A DNA stretch of 58,481 bases from an uncultured Clostridia bacterium (GCA_944390995.1 CALXSA010000002.1:1-58481); one strand, 5' to 3'; positions 33,142-41,496 are shown, counted from the stretch's first letter. Notes: a model not told the origin generated them from the sequence alone. Numbers and translations: made by a program.

Positions 33142-33599
33142 TAAGCAACCCTTGGCTTAAAATAATCTTTTATTTTCTCTTTGGAAATTATTTCATTTCT
33201 TGGTGTTGTTTTCCAAGGTTCTTCTTCGTGCGTCATATTTCTTAATTTCCAAGCAGTATATTGTCCATATTCATTGTATACTTCTTCTAATATTCTTTCT
33301 GTTTCTTCATCTATATCAATTTTAAAATCGCTATCATACTTTATTCCATTTGCACCATTGCCCTTATATTTATCATATATCTTTCTAATTACTGGCCCGT
33401 GTTCCCAAGCTAAAAAATCTTCTTCAAATAAAGGAGTATCTTTTTTTGCTAAAAAATATGCTTGTGCATAATACAATAATTTTTGCAATTTTAAATTAGT
33501 TATATATTCCGAATCTTCAAAATTCATTTGTATTCTGTTTTTATTCAAAAACCACTCTGCAATATCTTCTGCACGATAAAACCTTTTCGCAACCAACAT
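33141..33599 (-). CDS. Panacea-domain antitoxin (DUF4065/SocA-like)
   Basis: This 152-residue protein has the Panacea fold: EDIAEWFLNKNRIQ near 10, NLKLQKLLYYAQAYFLAKKDTPLFEEDF (35-62) and AWEHGPVIRKIYDKYKGNG (64-82). Panacea proteins neutralise unrelated toxins encoded next to them and are frequent in prophages, where they guard against other phages. A GGAGGAG site precedes the ATG, with a promoter at 33622-33650. The pair sits at the attachment end, behind the lysis genes, a usual place for accessory defence genes. Confidence 0.88.
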   Translation of the reverse strand: MLVAKRFYRAEDIAEWFLNKNRIQMNFEDSEYITNLKLQKLLYYAQAYFLAKKDTPLFEEDFLAWEHGPVIRKIYDKYKGNGANGIKYDSDFKIDIDEETERILEEVYNEYGQYTAWKLRNMTHEEEPWKTTPRNEIISKEKIKDYFKPRVA

Positions 33600-33621
33600 G
33601 AAAATCTCCTCCTTTTTATAT

Positions 33622-33650
33622 TATATACTAAACAAGTTTTTGCTGTTCAA
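33622..33650 (-). promoter_or_regulatory. promoter of the Panacea operon
   Basis: On the minus strand TTGAAC (33645-33650), 17 bp, then TATATA followed by AT (33622-33627). Confidence 0.5.
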
Positions 33651-33735
33651 TTATAACATAATTTTATGTAAATAGCAATATTACATTTGTTCATATTTTC
33701 TTTAATAATTCTATCACAAAAGGAGATAATGTCAA

Positions 33736-33806
33736 TACTTTTTCAAAACAAAAAAACAGCTCAAAATCGACCTTCTAAAATCAATTCTAAGCTGTTTTTA
33801 TTTATT
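33736..33806. repeat. terminator-bearing flank repeat, right copy
   Basis: CTTTTTCAAAA, then an AACAGCTCAAAATCGA hairpin arm pairing with TCAATTCTAAGCTGTT, then TTTTATTTAT. On the minus strand it ends the endolysin transcript (stop at 33821). It aligns at roughly three quarters identity, by eye, with 32587-32660. Confidence 0.6.
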
Positions 33807-33820
33807 AGACATATAACTTG

Positions 33821-34876
33821 TTATTTAATAACTATTTTCTGTCCTGGATATATCAAATTAGCGTTCTTGATGTTGTTATCTTTTACTAGCTTGCTAACAG
33901 TAGTTTTGTACTTGCTTGCTATACCAGAAAGTGTATCTCCTGACTTGACAGTGTAAGTTTTAGTAACATTAGCGCCAAGTAGTTGATTTACTTTTGCTTG
34001 TACTTCATCGTAATCGTATCCCTCAGTTTCAAGTTTCTTCTTACGAGCATCGCCGTTTCCGTACTTGCCATTTATAACATCTTTTGCTACTTCTGTGATT
34101 GACTTCTTTTTATTCTTCTCCGATAATATTTCGTTTACTCTGTTTTGAACAGCGTCGTAATCATAACCAGCTTTTTCTAGCTTAGCCTTTCTGTCTTCGC
34201 CATCTCCCCATTTTCCGTCAATAACTTCTTCAGCAAGTTCGTCTACTGACTTTTTGTCACCAGTTGCAGAACCGTTTTCTTTTATGATTGATTCGTCGTA
34301 TAAGTAGTTCATGTCGCAGTTGCCACTTATTCCACTTACCTTCCCATCGCTCGCGTATTGCCATATGTCATAATCTCCTTCGTATTGACATTCTTTATAA
34401 TACTGTGCTACCCAAACGGAAACATCTTTGTCAAAGTCGGCTGGGTTTAATTCATTTTTTAGCCAGTTAACATTTGCGTACACACCTGCTCTATAGCCTT
34501 CTCCTTCAACGTATTTTGCAAACTCGTTTACTTGCTTAGTTAGAGTAGCTTTGCTTTCGCCTTGAATGTCCTTGTCTTCCATGTCTAAATAAATAGGCAT
34601 GTCTAACTTTTTATTTTCCAGTTTCTCAAAAGCCCATTTCAAGCCTTTCTTTAGTGTATCTACAGTATTACAATAGTTGTATATATATGCACCAACTTTG
34701 ATTCCTTGCGCTTTCGCATTTTTATAATTAGTTTCAAACTTACTGTCTTTATAGTTAGCATCGTAATCATAGATGTTGCCCAGTTTTAAAAGGGCAAATT
34801 CTACTCCTGCATTTTTAACTTTAGCCCAGTCAATTTTCCCCTGGAACTCTGATACATCAATTCCTTTCATTGACAT
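33821..34876 (-). CDS. phage endolysin: GH25 lysozyme, two Cpl-7 repeats, LysM
   Basis: This 351-residue lysin cleaves the N-acetylmuramyl-beta-1,4-GlcNAc bond of peptidoglycan to release phage. It has a GH25 domain at 3-200 with Asp7 (GIDVSE) and the catalytic DME (98-100). Two CW_7/Cpl-7 wall-binding repeats follow at about 210-252 and 258-300 (both with E/K-V-I-D/N-GKWGDGE/GKYGNGD), then one LysM (306-351, [16 protein letters not shown]). Combining Cpl-7 and LysM gives two wall-binding modes. There is no signal peptide, so it needs a holin. The start ATG has GGAGGG 6 nt upstream. Confidence 0.95.
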   Translation of the reverse strand: MSMKGIDVSEFQGKIDWAKVKNAGVEFALLKLGNIYDYDANYKDSKFETNYKNAKAQGIKVGAYIYNYCNTVDTLKKGLKWAFEKLENKKLDMPIYLDMEDKDIQGESKATLTKQVNEFAKYVEGEGYRAGVYANVNWLKNELNPADFDKDVSVWVAQYYKECQYEGDYDIWQYASDGKVSGISGNCDMNYLYDESIIKENGSATGDKKSVDELAEEVIDGKWGDGEDRKAKLEKAGYDYDAVQNRVNEILSEKNKKKSITEVAKDVINGKYGNGDARKKKLETEGYDYDEVQAKVNQLLGANVTKTYTVKSGDTLSGIASKYKTTVSKLVKDNNIKNANLIYPGQKIVIK

Positions 34877-34878
34877 AA

Positions 34879-35139
34879 TTATCCCTCCTTTTTCGTTTTA
34901 ATTAAATCGTACGTTCCTCCAGCAGTCATAGCTGAGAAAACGCATAGTATGATTGCTTGTAAGATGTTGCCGTTTAAGCCGACTAAAAATACCAAAACAC
35001 CTGCTATAATTCCTATAGCAAGGTTTTGAAAAGGTATATAATCTGCTGTTGACCAACTCCATCTTTTCGCACACATACCAAAAACAGCTGTAATAACAGC
35101 TGTTACAATCATTACTATCATGTCCATTGTGATTTCCAT
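34879..35139 (-). CDS. phage holin
   Basis: This 86-residue membrane protein has helices at about 5-25 and 42-60 plus a third weaker one (62-78), with a charged C-terminus (DLIKTKKEG). It is encoded immediately upstream of the endolysin, as usual for holins that open the membrane for it. I choose ATG 35139, since GGAGG is 7 nt upstream; the ATG at 35160 overlaps the stop of the preceding gene. A second holin-like protein is encoded at 36769. Confidence 0.8.
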   Translation of the reverse strand: MEITMDMIVMIVTAVITAVFGMCAKRWSWSTADYIPFQNLAIGIIAGVLVFLVGLNGNILQAIILCVFSAMTAGGTYDLIKTKKEG

Positions 35140-35152
35140 AATCTTTCCTCCT

Positions 35153-35494
35153 TTACTCATAAGTTCCCCTCAATACAAGTTCTAATGTCGACGTAAAGTT
35201 TTCAAATCCCGGAACACCCGACATGTCAAAGTCACCAATAGTTTCAGTAAAACTTACCTTGTTTGACATTGTTCCTGTAGCTCCTACTTCATTGTAATCG
35301 ATACCTTTGCAAAGTTTTTGACCACAATAATAAAGCTCAAGACGGTTTTCCCCTACTTTGTAGTTAACAGGTATTGTATATGTAACGCCTGCAAGAAAAG
35401 CATTGTCTAGTTGCATTGTGCCTCGAGTTATCTTAATTTTTTCACCTATTTTTTCTTTGCAAGCTTCTAGTCCGTTTTTATCTAAATATTTCAT
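35153..35494 (-). CDS. phage tail accessory protein, paralogue of 37705
   Basis: These 113 residues carry a domain that recurs at 37705-38103: NYKVGENRLELYYCGQKLCKGIDYNEVG..SNKVSF..GDFDMSGVPGFENF..LELVLRG. The N-terminus, MKYLDKNGLEACKEKIGEKIK, is a short anchoring motif seen in clostridial fibre proteins (compare FLDKDGVLYVKQKIK at 35505). Likely a beta-rich module of the tail tip that contacts the host surface. It lies between fibre and holin genes. Confidence 0.6.
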   Translation of the reverse strand: MKYLDKNGLEACKEKIGEKIKITRGTMQLDNAFLAGVTYTIPVNYKVGENRLELYYCGQKLCKGIDYNEVGATGTMSNKVSFTETIGDFDMSGVPGFENFTSTLELVLRGTYE

Positions 35495-35504
35495 TTTGCA
35501 TCAC

Positions 35505-36197
35505 CTACAAATCAGCAAAAATTTCGTCTATTTCTTCGTTTGTTATTGGCACTAAGTCATCTTCTTGTACGTAATTTGTTAAATCAACTTCGGTAGTTCC
35601 AACTTTCTCTGGTGTTCCATCAACAACAATGTACTCGTCATACATATTGTTTCCGCTTCCTTCGTTAGCTATTAAATAGATTGTGTTAGCATCTGTCATT
35701 TGAGTAGTACTTGTAACAACTTGTTTTTTATTTATGTTAGCTAACTGCTGTGTTACGTATGTTTTTGTAGCCATATCTGTTGTCGCAGTGCTAATTGCTG
35801 AACTTACACTATCATTTGTTGCTAAGTTCTGTGTCGCAGACGATATTGCGCTTGAAACTTGACTAGCTGTCTGAAAACCCTCATCGTTAGTTAAGTCACT
35901 AACCTTAGATGGCACTGTCACTGAATTAGAGCCTAATGTTACTGTCTTTCCTTCTATCTTTGCATCTGTTATGCCATAGCCAGCAACTGTCGTTGGCTTA
36001 TTTGACAAATCGTCAAAGCTTCCACTAAACGAACTGTCGCCTGCATTATTTATTTTTTCTAGTAAATCGTCTGTTAAGTCATTATGAGAAAGTCCCATTC
36101 CTTCTACTTTATCTACTTTTTTATCATTTGCTGTTTTTATCTTTTGTTTTACGTACAAAACACCGTCTTTATCTAAAAAAGGTTTTTGTTCTGCCAT
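35505..36197 (-). CDS. phage tail fibre-like protein
   Basis: This 230-residue fibre-type protein has the N-terminal LDKDGVLYVKQKIK anchor, a collar-type repeat segment (DLSNKPTTVAGYGITDAKIEGKTV, then SKVSDLTNDEGFQT) seen in trimeric fibres, and Ala/Ser/Thr-rich coiled stretches (100-150). The C-terminal end is PITNEEIDEIFADL. The same end, RITNSELEEIFKDL, closes the next upstream gene, so it may be an assembly tag. Host-recognition role inferred from position. Confidence 0.75.
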   Translation of the reverse strand: MAEQKPFLDKDGVLYVKQKIKTANDKKVDKVEGMGLSHNDLTDDLLEKINNAGDSSFSGSFDDLSNKPTTVAGYGITDAKIEGKTVTLGSNSVTVPSKVSDLTNDEGFQTASQVSSAISSATQNLATNDSVSSAISTATTDMATKTYVTQQLANINKKQVVTSTTQMTDANTIYLIANEGSGNNMYDEYIVVDGTPEKVGTTEVDLTNYVQEDDLVPITNEEIDEIFADL

Positions 36198-36211
36198 ATT
36201 ATCAACTCCTT

Positions 36212-36460
36212 TTATAAATCTTTGAAAATTTCTTCTAGCTCGCTATTTGTTATACGTCTTGTTTGCAAATTTTCCCCGCTTATGTCAAGCTTATTCGTTT
36301 GTCTCGTGTCTTTTAAACCTCCCGAAACCGAGATACTATCAAGCACGCTCTGTATACTTGCTCCACCACTTGTTGCTCCGCCTACTTTTCCAACTAAATT
36401 ATCTTTGCTGGATATAGTGCCTGTTATTTTATCAATTTGGTTTAATTTAAGCTTTATCAT
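36212..36460 (-). CDS. small tail-tip protein with ITN..EIF.DL end
   Basis: An 82-residue protein starting MIKLKLNQIDKITGTISSKDN. I choose ATG 36460, with GGAG about 10 nt upstream. The middle is Gly/Ser rich, and the C-terminus RRITNSELEEIFKDL matches that of the neighbouring fibre protein. Function unknown; it probably belongs to the receptor-binding tip. It overlaps the end of the next upstream gene by 14 nt. Confidence 0.6.
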   Translation of the reverse strand: MIKLKLNQIDKITGTISSKDNLVGKVGGATSGGASIQSVLDSISVSGGLKDTRQTNKLDISGENLQTRRITNSELEEIFKDL

Positions 36461-36767
36461 TGACAACATCTCCTATCACATTCAACTTATCTCTATACAC
36501 AGTCTCAACATTGCCATTTCTCGTTAGCTCGATTTCTAAGTGATATGTTGCAAAGTCTAACTTAGCTGTTTCTGCACTAGAAAAGACGAACTCGATTGTG
36601 TCCGTCTCTGTATCAATTGTTTTTTCTTGATATAAGCCATACTCTTTATCTGATGTACTTCGTTTAGCTCCAAGTCGAACTAAGTCGCCTACTTGGAACT
36701 TTTGGGCTTGTCCGTCCTGTTCAATGCCCACACTAAAAATGTATGTATCGCCTCTATATTTTTCCAC
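36447..36767 (-). CDS. phage tail accessory beta-domain protein
   Basis: A 106-residue protein with RGDTYIFSVGIEQDGQAQKFQVGDLVRLGAK and ATYHLEIELTRNGNVETVYRDKLNV, an Ig-like/BppU-type beta fold common in baseplates of Firmicute siphoviruses. It starts at GTG with GGGGT upstream. Probably a structural baseplate or fibre-anchoring protein. Family assignment is by pattern. Confidence 0.6.
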   Translation of the reverse strand: MEKYRGDTYIFSVGIEQDGQAQKFQVGDLVRLGAKRSTSDKEYGLYQEKTIDTETDTIEFVFSSAETAKLDFATYHLEIELTRNGNVETVYRDKLNVIGDVVNDKA

Positions 36768-36768
36768 A

Positions 36769-37050
36769 CTATCTACCCCTTTCTAGCAACTTGTCTACTT
36801 TTTTATCAGTATTTTCCATTTGTCTTTGCAAAAGTTCCAAAGACTTTGCTGTATTTAAGTTCTGCTGTTGCATTTCTTTTAAGCAGTTAGCTATTGTTGT
36901 ATCTGTCTCTTTTACAGCTGTTAGGGTATCTTTTATTATTTCTTGGTTTTCAGCTAGTCTTTTTTTATTTACTATGTAGTCCCACAAAAAAATTGCTACG
37001 ATAACAAAACTAACTCCATAAGTACTAACTAATTTTACTACTTCTTCCAT
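36769..37050 (-). CDS. BhlA/UviB-like holin-like protein
   Basis: A 93-residue protein with one membrane helix (about 11-28, GVSFVIVAIFLWDYIV), then a charged coiled coil (30-90, ending QMENTDKKVDKLLERGR). This is the plan of BhlA/UviB-type holins of bacteriocin and phage loci. I choose ATG 37050 (EEVVKLVSTYG), with GGGGG upstream. With the holin at 34879 this gives two membrane lysis proteins; one may be an antiholin. Confidence 0.7.
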   Translation of the reverse strand: MEEVVKLVSTYGVSFVIVAIFLWDYIVNKKRLAENQEIIKDTLTAVKETDTTIANCLKEMQQQNLNTAKSLELLQRQMENTDKKVDKLLERGR

Positions 37051-37250
37051 TGCGATATTTCCCCCTCTAACTGATTTACTTTTTCTTCTGTCTGCAATAT
37101 TCTGTTCTCTACTTGTAGCCAACGTTCGTTTCCACTCGCTTTTCGTGCCTCGTAATCATTCATAGTATGTAATGTAGAGAATATGTTGACTGCTATAAAA
37201 ATTAGTATGACTACTAAGCCGATTACTATAACCTTATCTTTTCTTTCCAT
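37038..37250 (-). CDS. small membrane protein with coiled-coil tail
   Basis: 70 residues: helix at about 7-27 (VIVIGLVVILIFIAVNIF), then a charged coiled coil (LQVENRILQTEEKVNQLEGEI). AGGAG lies 7 nt before the ATG. It overlaps the BhlA-like gene by 13 nt. It may be a spanin-like or antiholin component; no family recognised. Confidence 0.6.
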   Translation of the reverse strand: MERKDKVIVIGLVVILIFIAVNIFSTLHTMNDYEARKASGNERWLQVENRILQTEEKVNQLEGEISQWKK

Positions 37251-37262
37251 CTTTCTTCTCCT

Positions 37263-37715
37263 TTAAATTACTTTCACATACAAATGTGTGAAGATTTCTC
37301 CTGAAGAAATAACGTCGCCTTTGAGCCCGTAATACTCAACACCGATTAAATCGCCCTTATTTACAGCAATTGGCTTTGATGAAAATACCTTGTCAATGTT
37401 TCTGCTATTGTCAGTGTAGTACATTATTCTTTCTACCATCTCTCCATTTAAAGTTAAGGCAAGGTTCTTTCCTCCAACAGCGTTGCCGGCAGACGTAATT
37501 TGTATTTTGCCTGAAACTTCAACAAAATCAACACCTGCGCCGACTTTTATTTTGCCATTAGATAAAGTGAGCAAGTTGCCTCGCGAACTTATTACTGTAT
37601 TGAAGTCCACTTCGTTATACGCTGAAGCTGATGGGTTCGTAAAGTCTGAGCTTCTTGTTACATCTACAAAGTTGTTCTTCAGCTTTAAATTTTCTAATAT
37701 ATTTCTAATTGTCAT
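37263..37715 (-). CDS. phage tail protein with jelly-roll-like C-terminus
   Basis: These 150 residues have strands such as IQITSAGNAVGGKNLALTL and KGDLIGVEYYG. This C1q/BppA-like pattern is used by phage receptor-binding heads. I choose the ATG at 37713-37715 after GGGGTGATTATA. It sits between two other tail-tip genes. The family is not certain. Confidence 0.55.
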   Translation of the reverse strand: MTIRNILENLKLKNNFVDVTRSSDFTNPSASAYNEVDFNTVISSRGNLLTLSNGKIKVGAGVDFVEVSGKIQITSAGNAVGGKNLALTLNGEMVERIMYYTDNSRNIDKVFSSKPIAVNKGDLIGVEYYGLKGDVISSGEIFTHLYVKVI

Positions 37716-38103
37716 TATAATCACCCCTAACTATAAATTCTAGTGTTTCCTCAAAGTCCTTGAAACCGTCGACTGCACTCATGTCTAAGTCGCCGACACT
37801 GCTCAAGAACTGTATTGTGTTTGATACTTGTCCTGTAGAGCCGACCTCGTTATAGTCCACGCCCTTCTTCAGCTTGGTGTCGCAGTAATGTACCTCCAGG
37901 CTGTCGTTGCCTACTTTGTATTTAAGAGGCAACGTATAGTTTTCGTTTGAATTAATGGTGTTACTTAATGTAATAAGCTCTCTATTTGTTACTCTGACTT
38001 CATCGACAGTTGCTTGTTTGTTTTGCCCATTTTGAAGTATCATTACAATATCGTTATATCTAACATTTGATGCACTTGTTAGTTCGCTAATTTTCTTGTT
38101 CAT
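37705..38103 (-). CDS. phage tail accessory protein, paralogue of 35153
   Basis: 132 residues. The N-terminal 45 (KKISELTSASNVRYNDIVMILQNG) are a fibre-anchor segment. The C-terminal part, YKVGNDSLEVHYCDTKLKKGVDYNEVG..GDLDMSAVDGFKDFEETLEFIVRG, is clearly homologous to the 113-residue protein at 35153. Two copies of the same module in one tail tip suggest duplication and diversification of a host-binding or adaptor domain. Confidence 0.65.
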   Translation of the reverse strand: MNKKISELTSASNVRYNDIVMILQNGQNKQATVDEVRVTNRELITLSNTINSNENYTLPLKYKVGNDSLEVHYCDTKLKKGVDYNEVGSTGQVSNTIQFLSSVGDLDMSAVDGFKDFEETLEFIVRGDYNDN

Positions 38104-38278
38104 TGTAGAAGTCTCCTTCCGTTATAATATTTTCGCCTGTTTCCATAATCAGGTTTTCTCCCTTTTCAGCTATTAACTGGTATGACTCAATCAAGTCCAC
38201 TTTTACTTTAATTAAAAAAGTAGAACCAACAATAATTTTTGAAGGCTCTACAATTGTTTCTAGTATTTTATTTGCCAT
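38087..38278 (-). CDS. small phage tail-region protein
   Basis: 63 residues: ILETIVEPSKIIVGSTFLIKVKV then ENLIMETGENIITEGDF. A beta-strand pattern like the first half of an Ig-type module; typical small gene between fibre genes of clostridial prophages. Function unknown. It overlaps the next gene by 17 nt. Confidence 0.55.
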   Translation of the reverse strand: MANKILETIVEPSKIIVGSTFLIKVKVDLIESYQLIAEKGENLIMETGENIITEGDFYNEQEN

Positions 38279-38280
38279 AG

Positions 38281-38694
38281 TTAATCACCTATTTTCATTA
38301 ATACAATCGTATAAGTATACGAGACAGACGAAGATAATTCTGAAATATTTACAGAATTATTACTTAATAAAATATTTCTGATTTCCAAAGAGATATTTGA
38401 GTCTGTTAATGCAATTTTTGTTGGAATTGCACCTGCTACATAAGAAGAACTATCATAGACAGAGCCATATGCTTTCGAGGTAGTAGATGAACGCTGTAAA
38501 TTACTGCTTAATACAACGCAATTACTTTTAGTAAAACCTTCTGGATAATTGATTGTTTTACTTGGACTCTCCGTTCCATCTCCCTTTATAGTCCCTGTCA
38601 AAATTGCAAAATTATCTTTATAAACAACCTTGCTTCCGAGCACTATTGCTAATATTATCAGCAGTGATATTACCACTAAACGTAAAATTTCCAT
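38281..38694 (-). CDS. C-terminal part of a frameshifted tail fibre
   Basis: This open frame overlaps the end of the preceding fibre gene by 77 nt in another frame. Its first 20 codons (MEILRLVVIS..) look like a membrane helix only because they are the fibre codons read out of frame. From GSKVVYKDNF on it reads as a beta-rich fibre end (VYDSSSYVAGAIPTKIALTDSNISLEI..). A shift inside TAGTGCTCGGAAGC would join the two, for example loss of a CT. I see no slippery site, so this is probably a broken fibre or an assembly error. Confidence 0.6.
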   Translation of the reverse strand: MEILRLVVISLLIILAIVLGSKVVYKDNFAILTGTIKGDGTESPSKTINYPEGFTKSNCVVLSSNLQRSSTTSKAYGSVYDSSSYVAGAIPTKIALTDSNISLEIRNILLSNNSVNISELSSSVSYTYTIVLMKIGD

Positions 38695-39322
38695 TAGCTG
38701 TTCCTCCTGTTTTTAACAAATAAGCAGAACCGTCTTCTACACTAGAGAGTTCCGCTTCTAGCTGAGCCAAAACTTGCTCACACTGTGTTTTGATTGCATC
38801 GTAATCATCAGTATAGCTTTGCTTAATACTATCAAGTTCCGCTTCGAGTTCATCATAGATGCTGTCAAAGTCTAAGAATGTCCTCATATCCTGAAACTCT
38901 GTTATCCCAGAACTCGTTGTCCTAAATCTTGCGAGTTCATACTGATACACACCTGAAACATTTTTTACTATGTTGTTCTGCGTTAAATTTGGATAGCCCG
39001 ATGTAGCTGTAACAATCTTGTACGCTCCTTGTGCAAAAGAACTATTTGTATTTTCTTTGTCTAGGTCAATTTCTATAACTAATTTGCAATAAGCTGAATT
39101 AGTTCCAGCAGCAATCGGCGTTGAGGTGTCTTCTTCTAAAAACCTTCCTTGAATGCAAACCGCTCCACTGTTTACAGTTACCGTAGAGCCACTGTATGTT
39201 ACTTGCATTGCGTTTTTGTAATTGCTCGAAACTCCATTCCTGCCATTTAAAAAAGTATTTATGAATAAGGCAAAAATTGGGTTGCCAAAAAGCTGCTTTG
39301 AAAAAACGTGTCCTTTTAACAT
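38618..39322 (-). CDS. phage tail fibre/baseplate protein, N-terminal part
   Basis: 234 residues. The N-terminus (FSKQLFGNPIFALFINTFLNGRNGV) and the double-stranded core (QVTYSGSTVTVNSGAVCIQGRFLEED, then LVIEIDLDKENTNSS) are typical of siphovirus upper fibre/BppU-like proteins. A coiled coil follows (155-205), then the collar-type LKTGGTANGNFTFSGNITADNI that normally leads into the fibre head. The head lies in another frame (38281-38694), so the protein here stops at RKQGCL. Confidence 0.7.
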   Translation of the reverse strand: MLKGHVFSKQLFGNPIFALFINTFLNGRNGVSSNYKNAMQVTYSGSTVTVNSGAVCIQGRFLEEDTSTPIAAGTNSAYCKLVIEIDLDKENTNSSFAQGAYKIVTATSGYPNLTQNNIVKNVSGVYQYELARFRTTSSGITEFQDMRTFLDFDSIYDELEAELDSIKQSYTDDYDAIKTQCEQVLAQLEAELSSVEDGSAYLLKTGGTANGNFTFSGNITADNISNSARKQGCL

Positions 39323-39323
39323 G

Positions 39324-40574
39324 TTAATTCCTCCTTTCTTTTAATAATTTATCGATAAAGTTAATACGAATATTTCCGCACGTGTACTCATAGAATTTAT
39401 TTTGCGTAATTTTTATCGCAGAAATATATGTATCAAATATTAAAGACTCTTTTGTTTTTATTGCAATTGGTGTGCCAACTGGAATAAATCTGTCGTAATA
39501 TGAAAACGTGATATTGTGATTGTAAGCATTAGCTTTCATTGTGTCTAGCGCTTTCTGCGGTGCATCTTCATAGTTTGTCGTGTATACAGTCTCCACTTTT
39601 CCATCTGCTCTATTAGTGTCATTCTGATTAGTTGTAGTCGTTCTGTCGTTCAGTAAGAAAAGAGTGTACTGTCCTTTTTGGTCTTTGTCATTTACTTTGT
39701 CATACAACACTGTAACTTTGCTAACCACATCTGTTTCGAAGACTTCAACATAGTTTGAAATTGCCTGGGCATTTACGTCAATTAGTTCTTTTTCTGCTTC
39801 TTTAATTTCTATTGTCATTACTAATTTTTTATTAATTATAGAAAAGCTGTACACAACGTCATAAGACTGCGTACAGTTAGTCATATAAGTATGTAAATTA
39901 TAAATGCCATCTTGCACATTTGAAACTGTTGTCTGTTTTTTCGTATGTGTTTTTATTTCTACTTCAAGATAGTCAAGATTAATAAAAGTATCAGCGTTGT
40001 AAGTGTAATTCTGCTTAATAGCTGCTGCTATAAAGTCTTCTATTCCTGATGTCTTTATTAAATCTTCATTAGTTAGTTCTATGTTCCTATTAAAAATGTT
40101 TGTTATATATTTTATTGTATATTCATATAATGCTTGTCCGTCAGTATTTTGAATATTATCGATTGTCCCCCAATAAATCACTTTGTTGTTTTTCTTTATG
40201 GCTACTATGTCTCTCGACTTAGCTGTAGTTTTCTTTAGAACATCAACGATTGTATTTGCGTTTGTTTCTTCATCTATATTGATTTCATAATTTGCAATCT
40301 CGACAATGTCTTTTACAGAAAAGTCTTTGAAGTCAAATATCCACATAAAGACTTTGTTGGTTTCTATAACAATTGGTTCTTTTGCCCAAATTTGAATAGG
40401 TATTGTTTCTTCAGAAACTTCCCCAAAAAGGTCTGTAAAAGCTATCTCTGCATTATATATGCCTCCAACATCTGGCGCCTCAACTTCTAGTTCGTAGTAA
40501 CCACTTTGACTGTTGTATGTCATAACGTAGTTTTGATTATTGAAAGTAACAATAACTTGGTTTTTATCGTCCAC
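39324..40574 (-). CDS. siphovirus tail hub / Gp37-like tail protein
   Basis: This 416-residue protein has an N-terminal Ig-like strand set (1-65), then the hub-type core: DVLKKTTAKSRDIVAIKKNNKVIYWGTIDNIQ and DVVSKVTVLYDKVND. The C-terminal YYDRFIPVGTPIAIKTKESLIFDTYISAIKI matches tail proteins of the Siphovirus ReqiPepy6 Gp37 type. It sits after Dit, where the Tal/hub protein belongs. No endopeptidase domain is attached, unlike many Tal proteins. Confidence 0.75.
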   Translation of the reverse strand: MDDKNQVIVTFNNQNYVMTYNSQSGYYELEVEAPDVGGIYNAEIAFTDLFGEVSEETIPIQIWAKEPIVIETNKVFMWIFDFKDFSVKDIVEIANYEINIDEETNANTIVDVLKKTTAKSRDIVAIKKNNKVIYWGTIDNIQNTDGQALYEYTIKYITNIFNRNIELTNEDLIKTSGIEDFIAAAIKQNYTYNADTFINLDYLEVEIKTHTKKQTTVSNVQDGIYNLHTYMTNCTQSYDVVYSFSIINKKLVMTIEIKEAEKELIDVNAQAISNYVEVFETDVVSKVTVLYDKVNDKDQKGQYTLFLLNDRTTTTNQNDTNRADGKVETVYTTNYEDAPQKALDTMKANAYNHNITFSYYDRFIPVGTPIAIKTKESLIFDTYISAIKITQNKFYEYTCGNIRINFIDKLLKERRN

Positions 40575-40585
40575 GTTGTCACCTC

Positions 40586-41443
40586 CTAAACAGCCTTATA
40601 TCTAGGATAGATTGTTAGCTTAGCATTAAGGACTTCATTGTCTGCCGTCAGCCTGATTTCACAAGACCTATTCTTTGGCAATCTAATTACGTTGTCATTT
40701 TCAAAGTCAATATAGTCTAAACTAAACAAAGTTGTTTTAGTTCCGTCGGTATTTTGCTTGCCTATGAAGAATTGGTTCTCTCGACTATCATATAGAAGTT
40801 TTTCATACTGAGCTATGTCTATGTTAATTGCGACTGTCTGATAAAGCTCTCCTTCTACATATAACTCAATTTTAGGGTTGATAACTTGTCCGTCTATTTC
40901 TACGTAAATTGGGGCTTCAACATGTCCTTGATTAATATATTGAAGTGTTCTCGTGTCATAGTCTGTAAACCTGCTATCCCACTCAAAGTCCCAGCGAATC
41001 TCGTTAGTTTGTGGTTCGATTGTATAGATTATTGTGTTTTCTTCATACCACAATGACAAACAATCAAAAACTACCGGCTCAGATAATATTCCGTTAGGTT
41101 GCAACTGTGTTTTCTCTAAAGACTGAATTTCAATGTCTTTGAAATATTCTCTAGTACTACCATCTGAATACGGTATTTTATATCCAAACCTTAGACCTTC
41201 TGAGCCTTCCACAAAATTCACAAAAGAAGTATAGTTGTCATAATTCATAAAATTTAGAGTTCCATTAATTTGTCCTTGTTGAATATTTCTTAGATTGCTT
41301 ATAAAGGTCTCGCCTAATTGTTGATATTCTGTAGTATATGCATATCCAAGACCAGAAGGGTCTGTTAGTAAGCAATGATTATATATGTCCATCAAGGAAA
41401 ATTCTTGACCTTTTTCATTTATTAGTTTAAATTCTCTAACCAT
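40586..41443 (-). CDS. distal tail protein (Dit-like)
   Basis: This 285-residue Dit-type protein has an N-terminal belt domain (FKLINEKGQEFSLMDIYNHCLL..GLGYAYTTEY, QGQINGTLNF) and a C-terminal galectin-like part (LPKNRSCEIRLTADNEVLNAKLTIYPRYKAV). Dit hexamers link the tail tube to the baseplate. In the standard gene order it would directly follow the tape measure; here an unrelated membrane gene has been inserted between them. Confidence 0.82.
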   Translation of the reverse strand: MVREFKLINEKGQEFSLMDIYNHCLLTDPSGLGYAYTTEYQQLGETFISNLRNIQQGQINGTLNFMNYDNYTSFVNFVEGSEGLRFGYKIPYSDGSTREYFKDIEIQSLEKTQLQPNGILSEPVVFDCLSLWYEENTIIYTIEPQTNEIRWDFEWDSRFTDYDTRTLQYINQGHVEAPIYVEIDGQVINPKIELYVEGELYQTVAINIDIAQYEKLLYDSRENQFFIGKQNTDGTKTTLFSLDYIDFENDNVIRLPKNRSCEIRLTADNEVLNAKLTIYPRYKAV

Positions 41444-41462
41444 TTTTTCCTCCTTTTGCGCA

Positions 41463-41496
41463 TAAAAAAAGAACAGTCAAAAAACTGCTCTTTTGG
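41463..41496 (-). terminator. terminator upstream of dit
   Basis: On the minus strand AAGAGCAGT, a T-rich loop, ACTGTTCTT, then seven T. It separates the inserted gene from the Dit gene. Confidence 0.7.
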
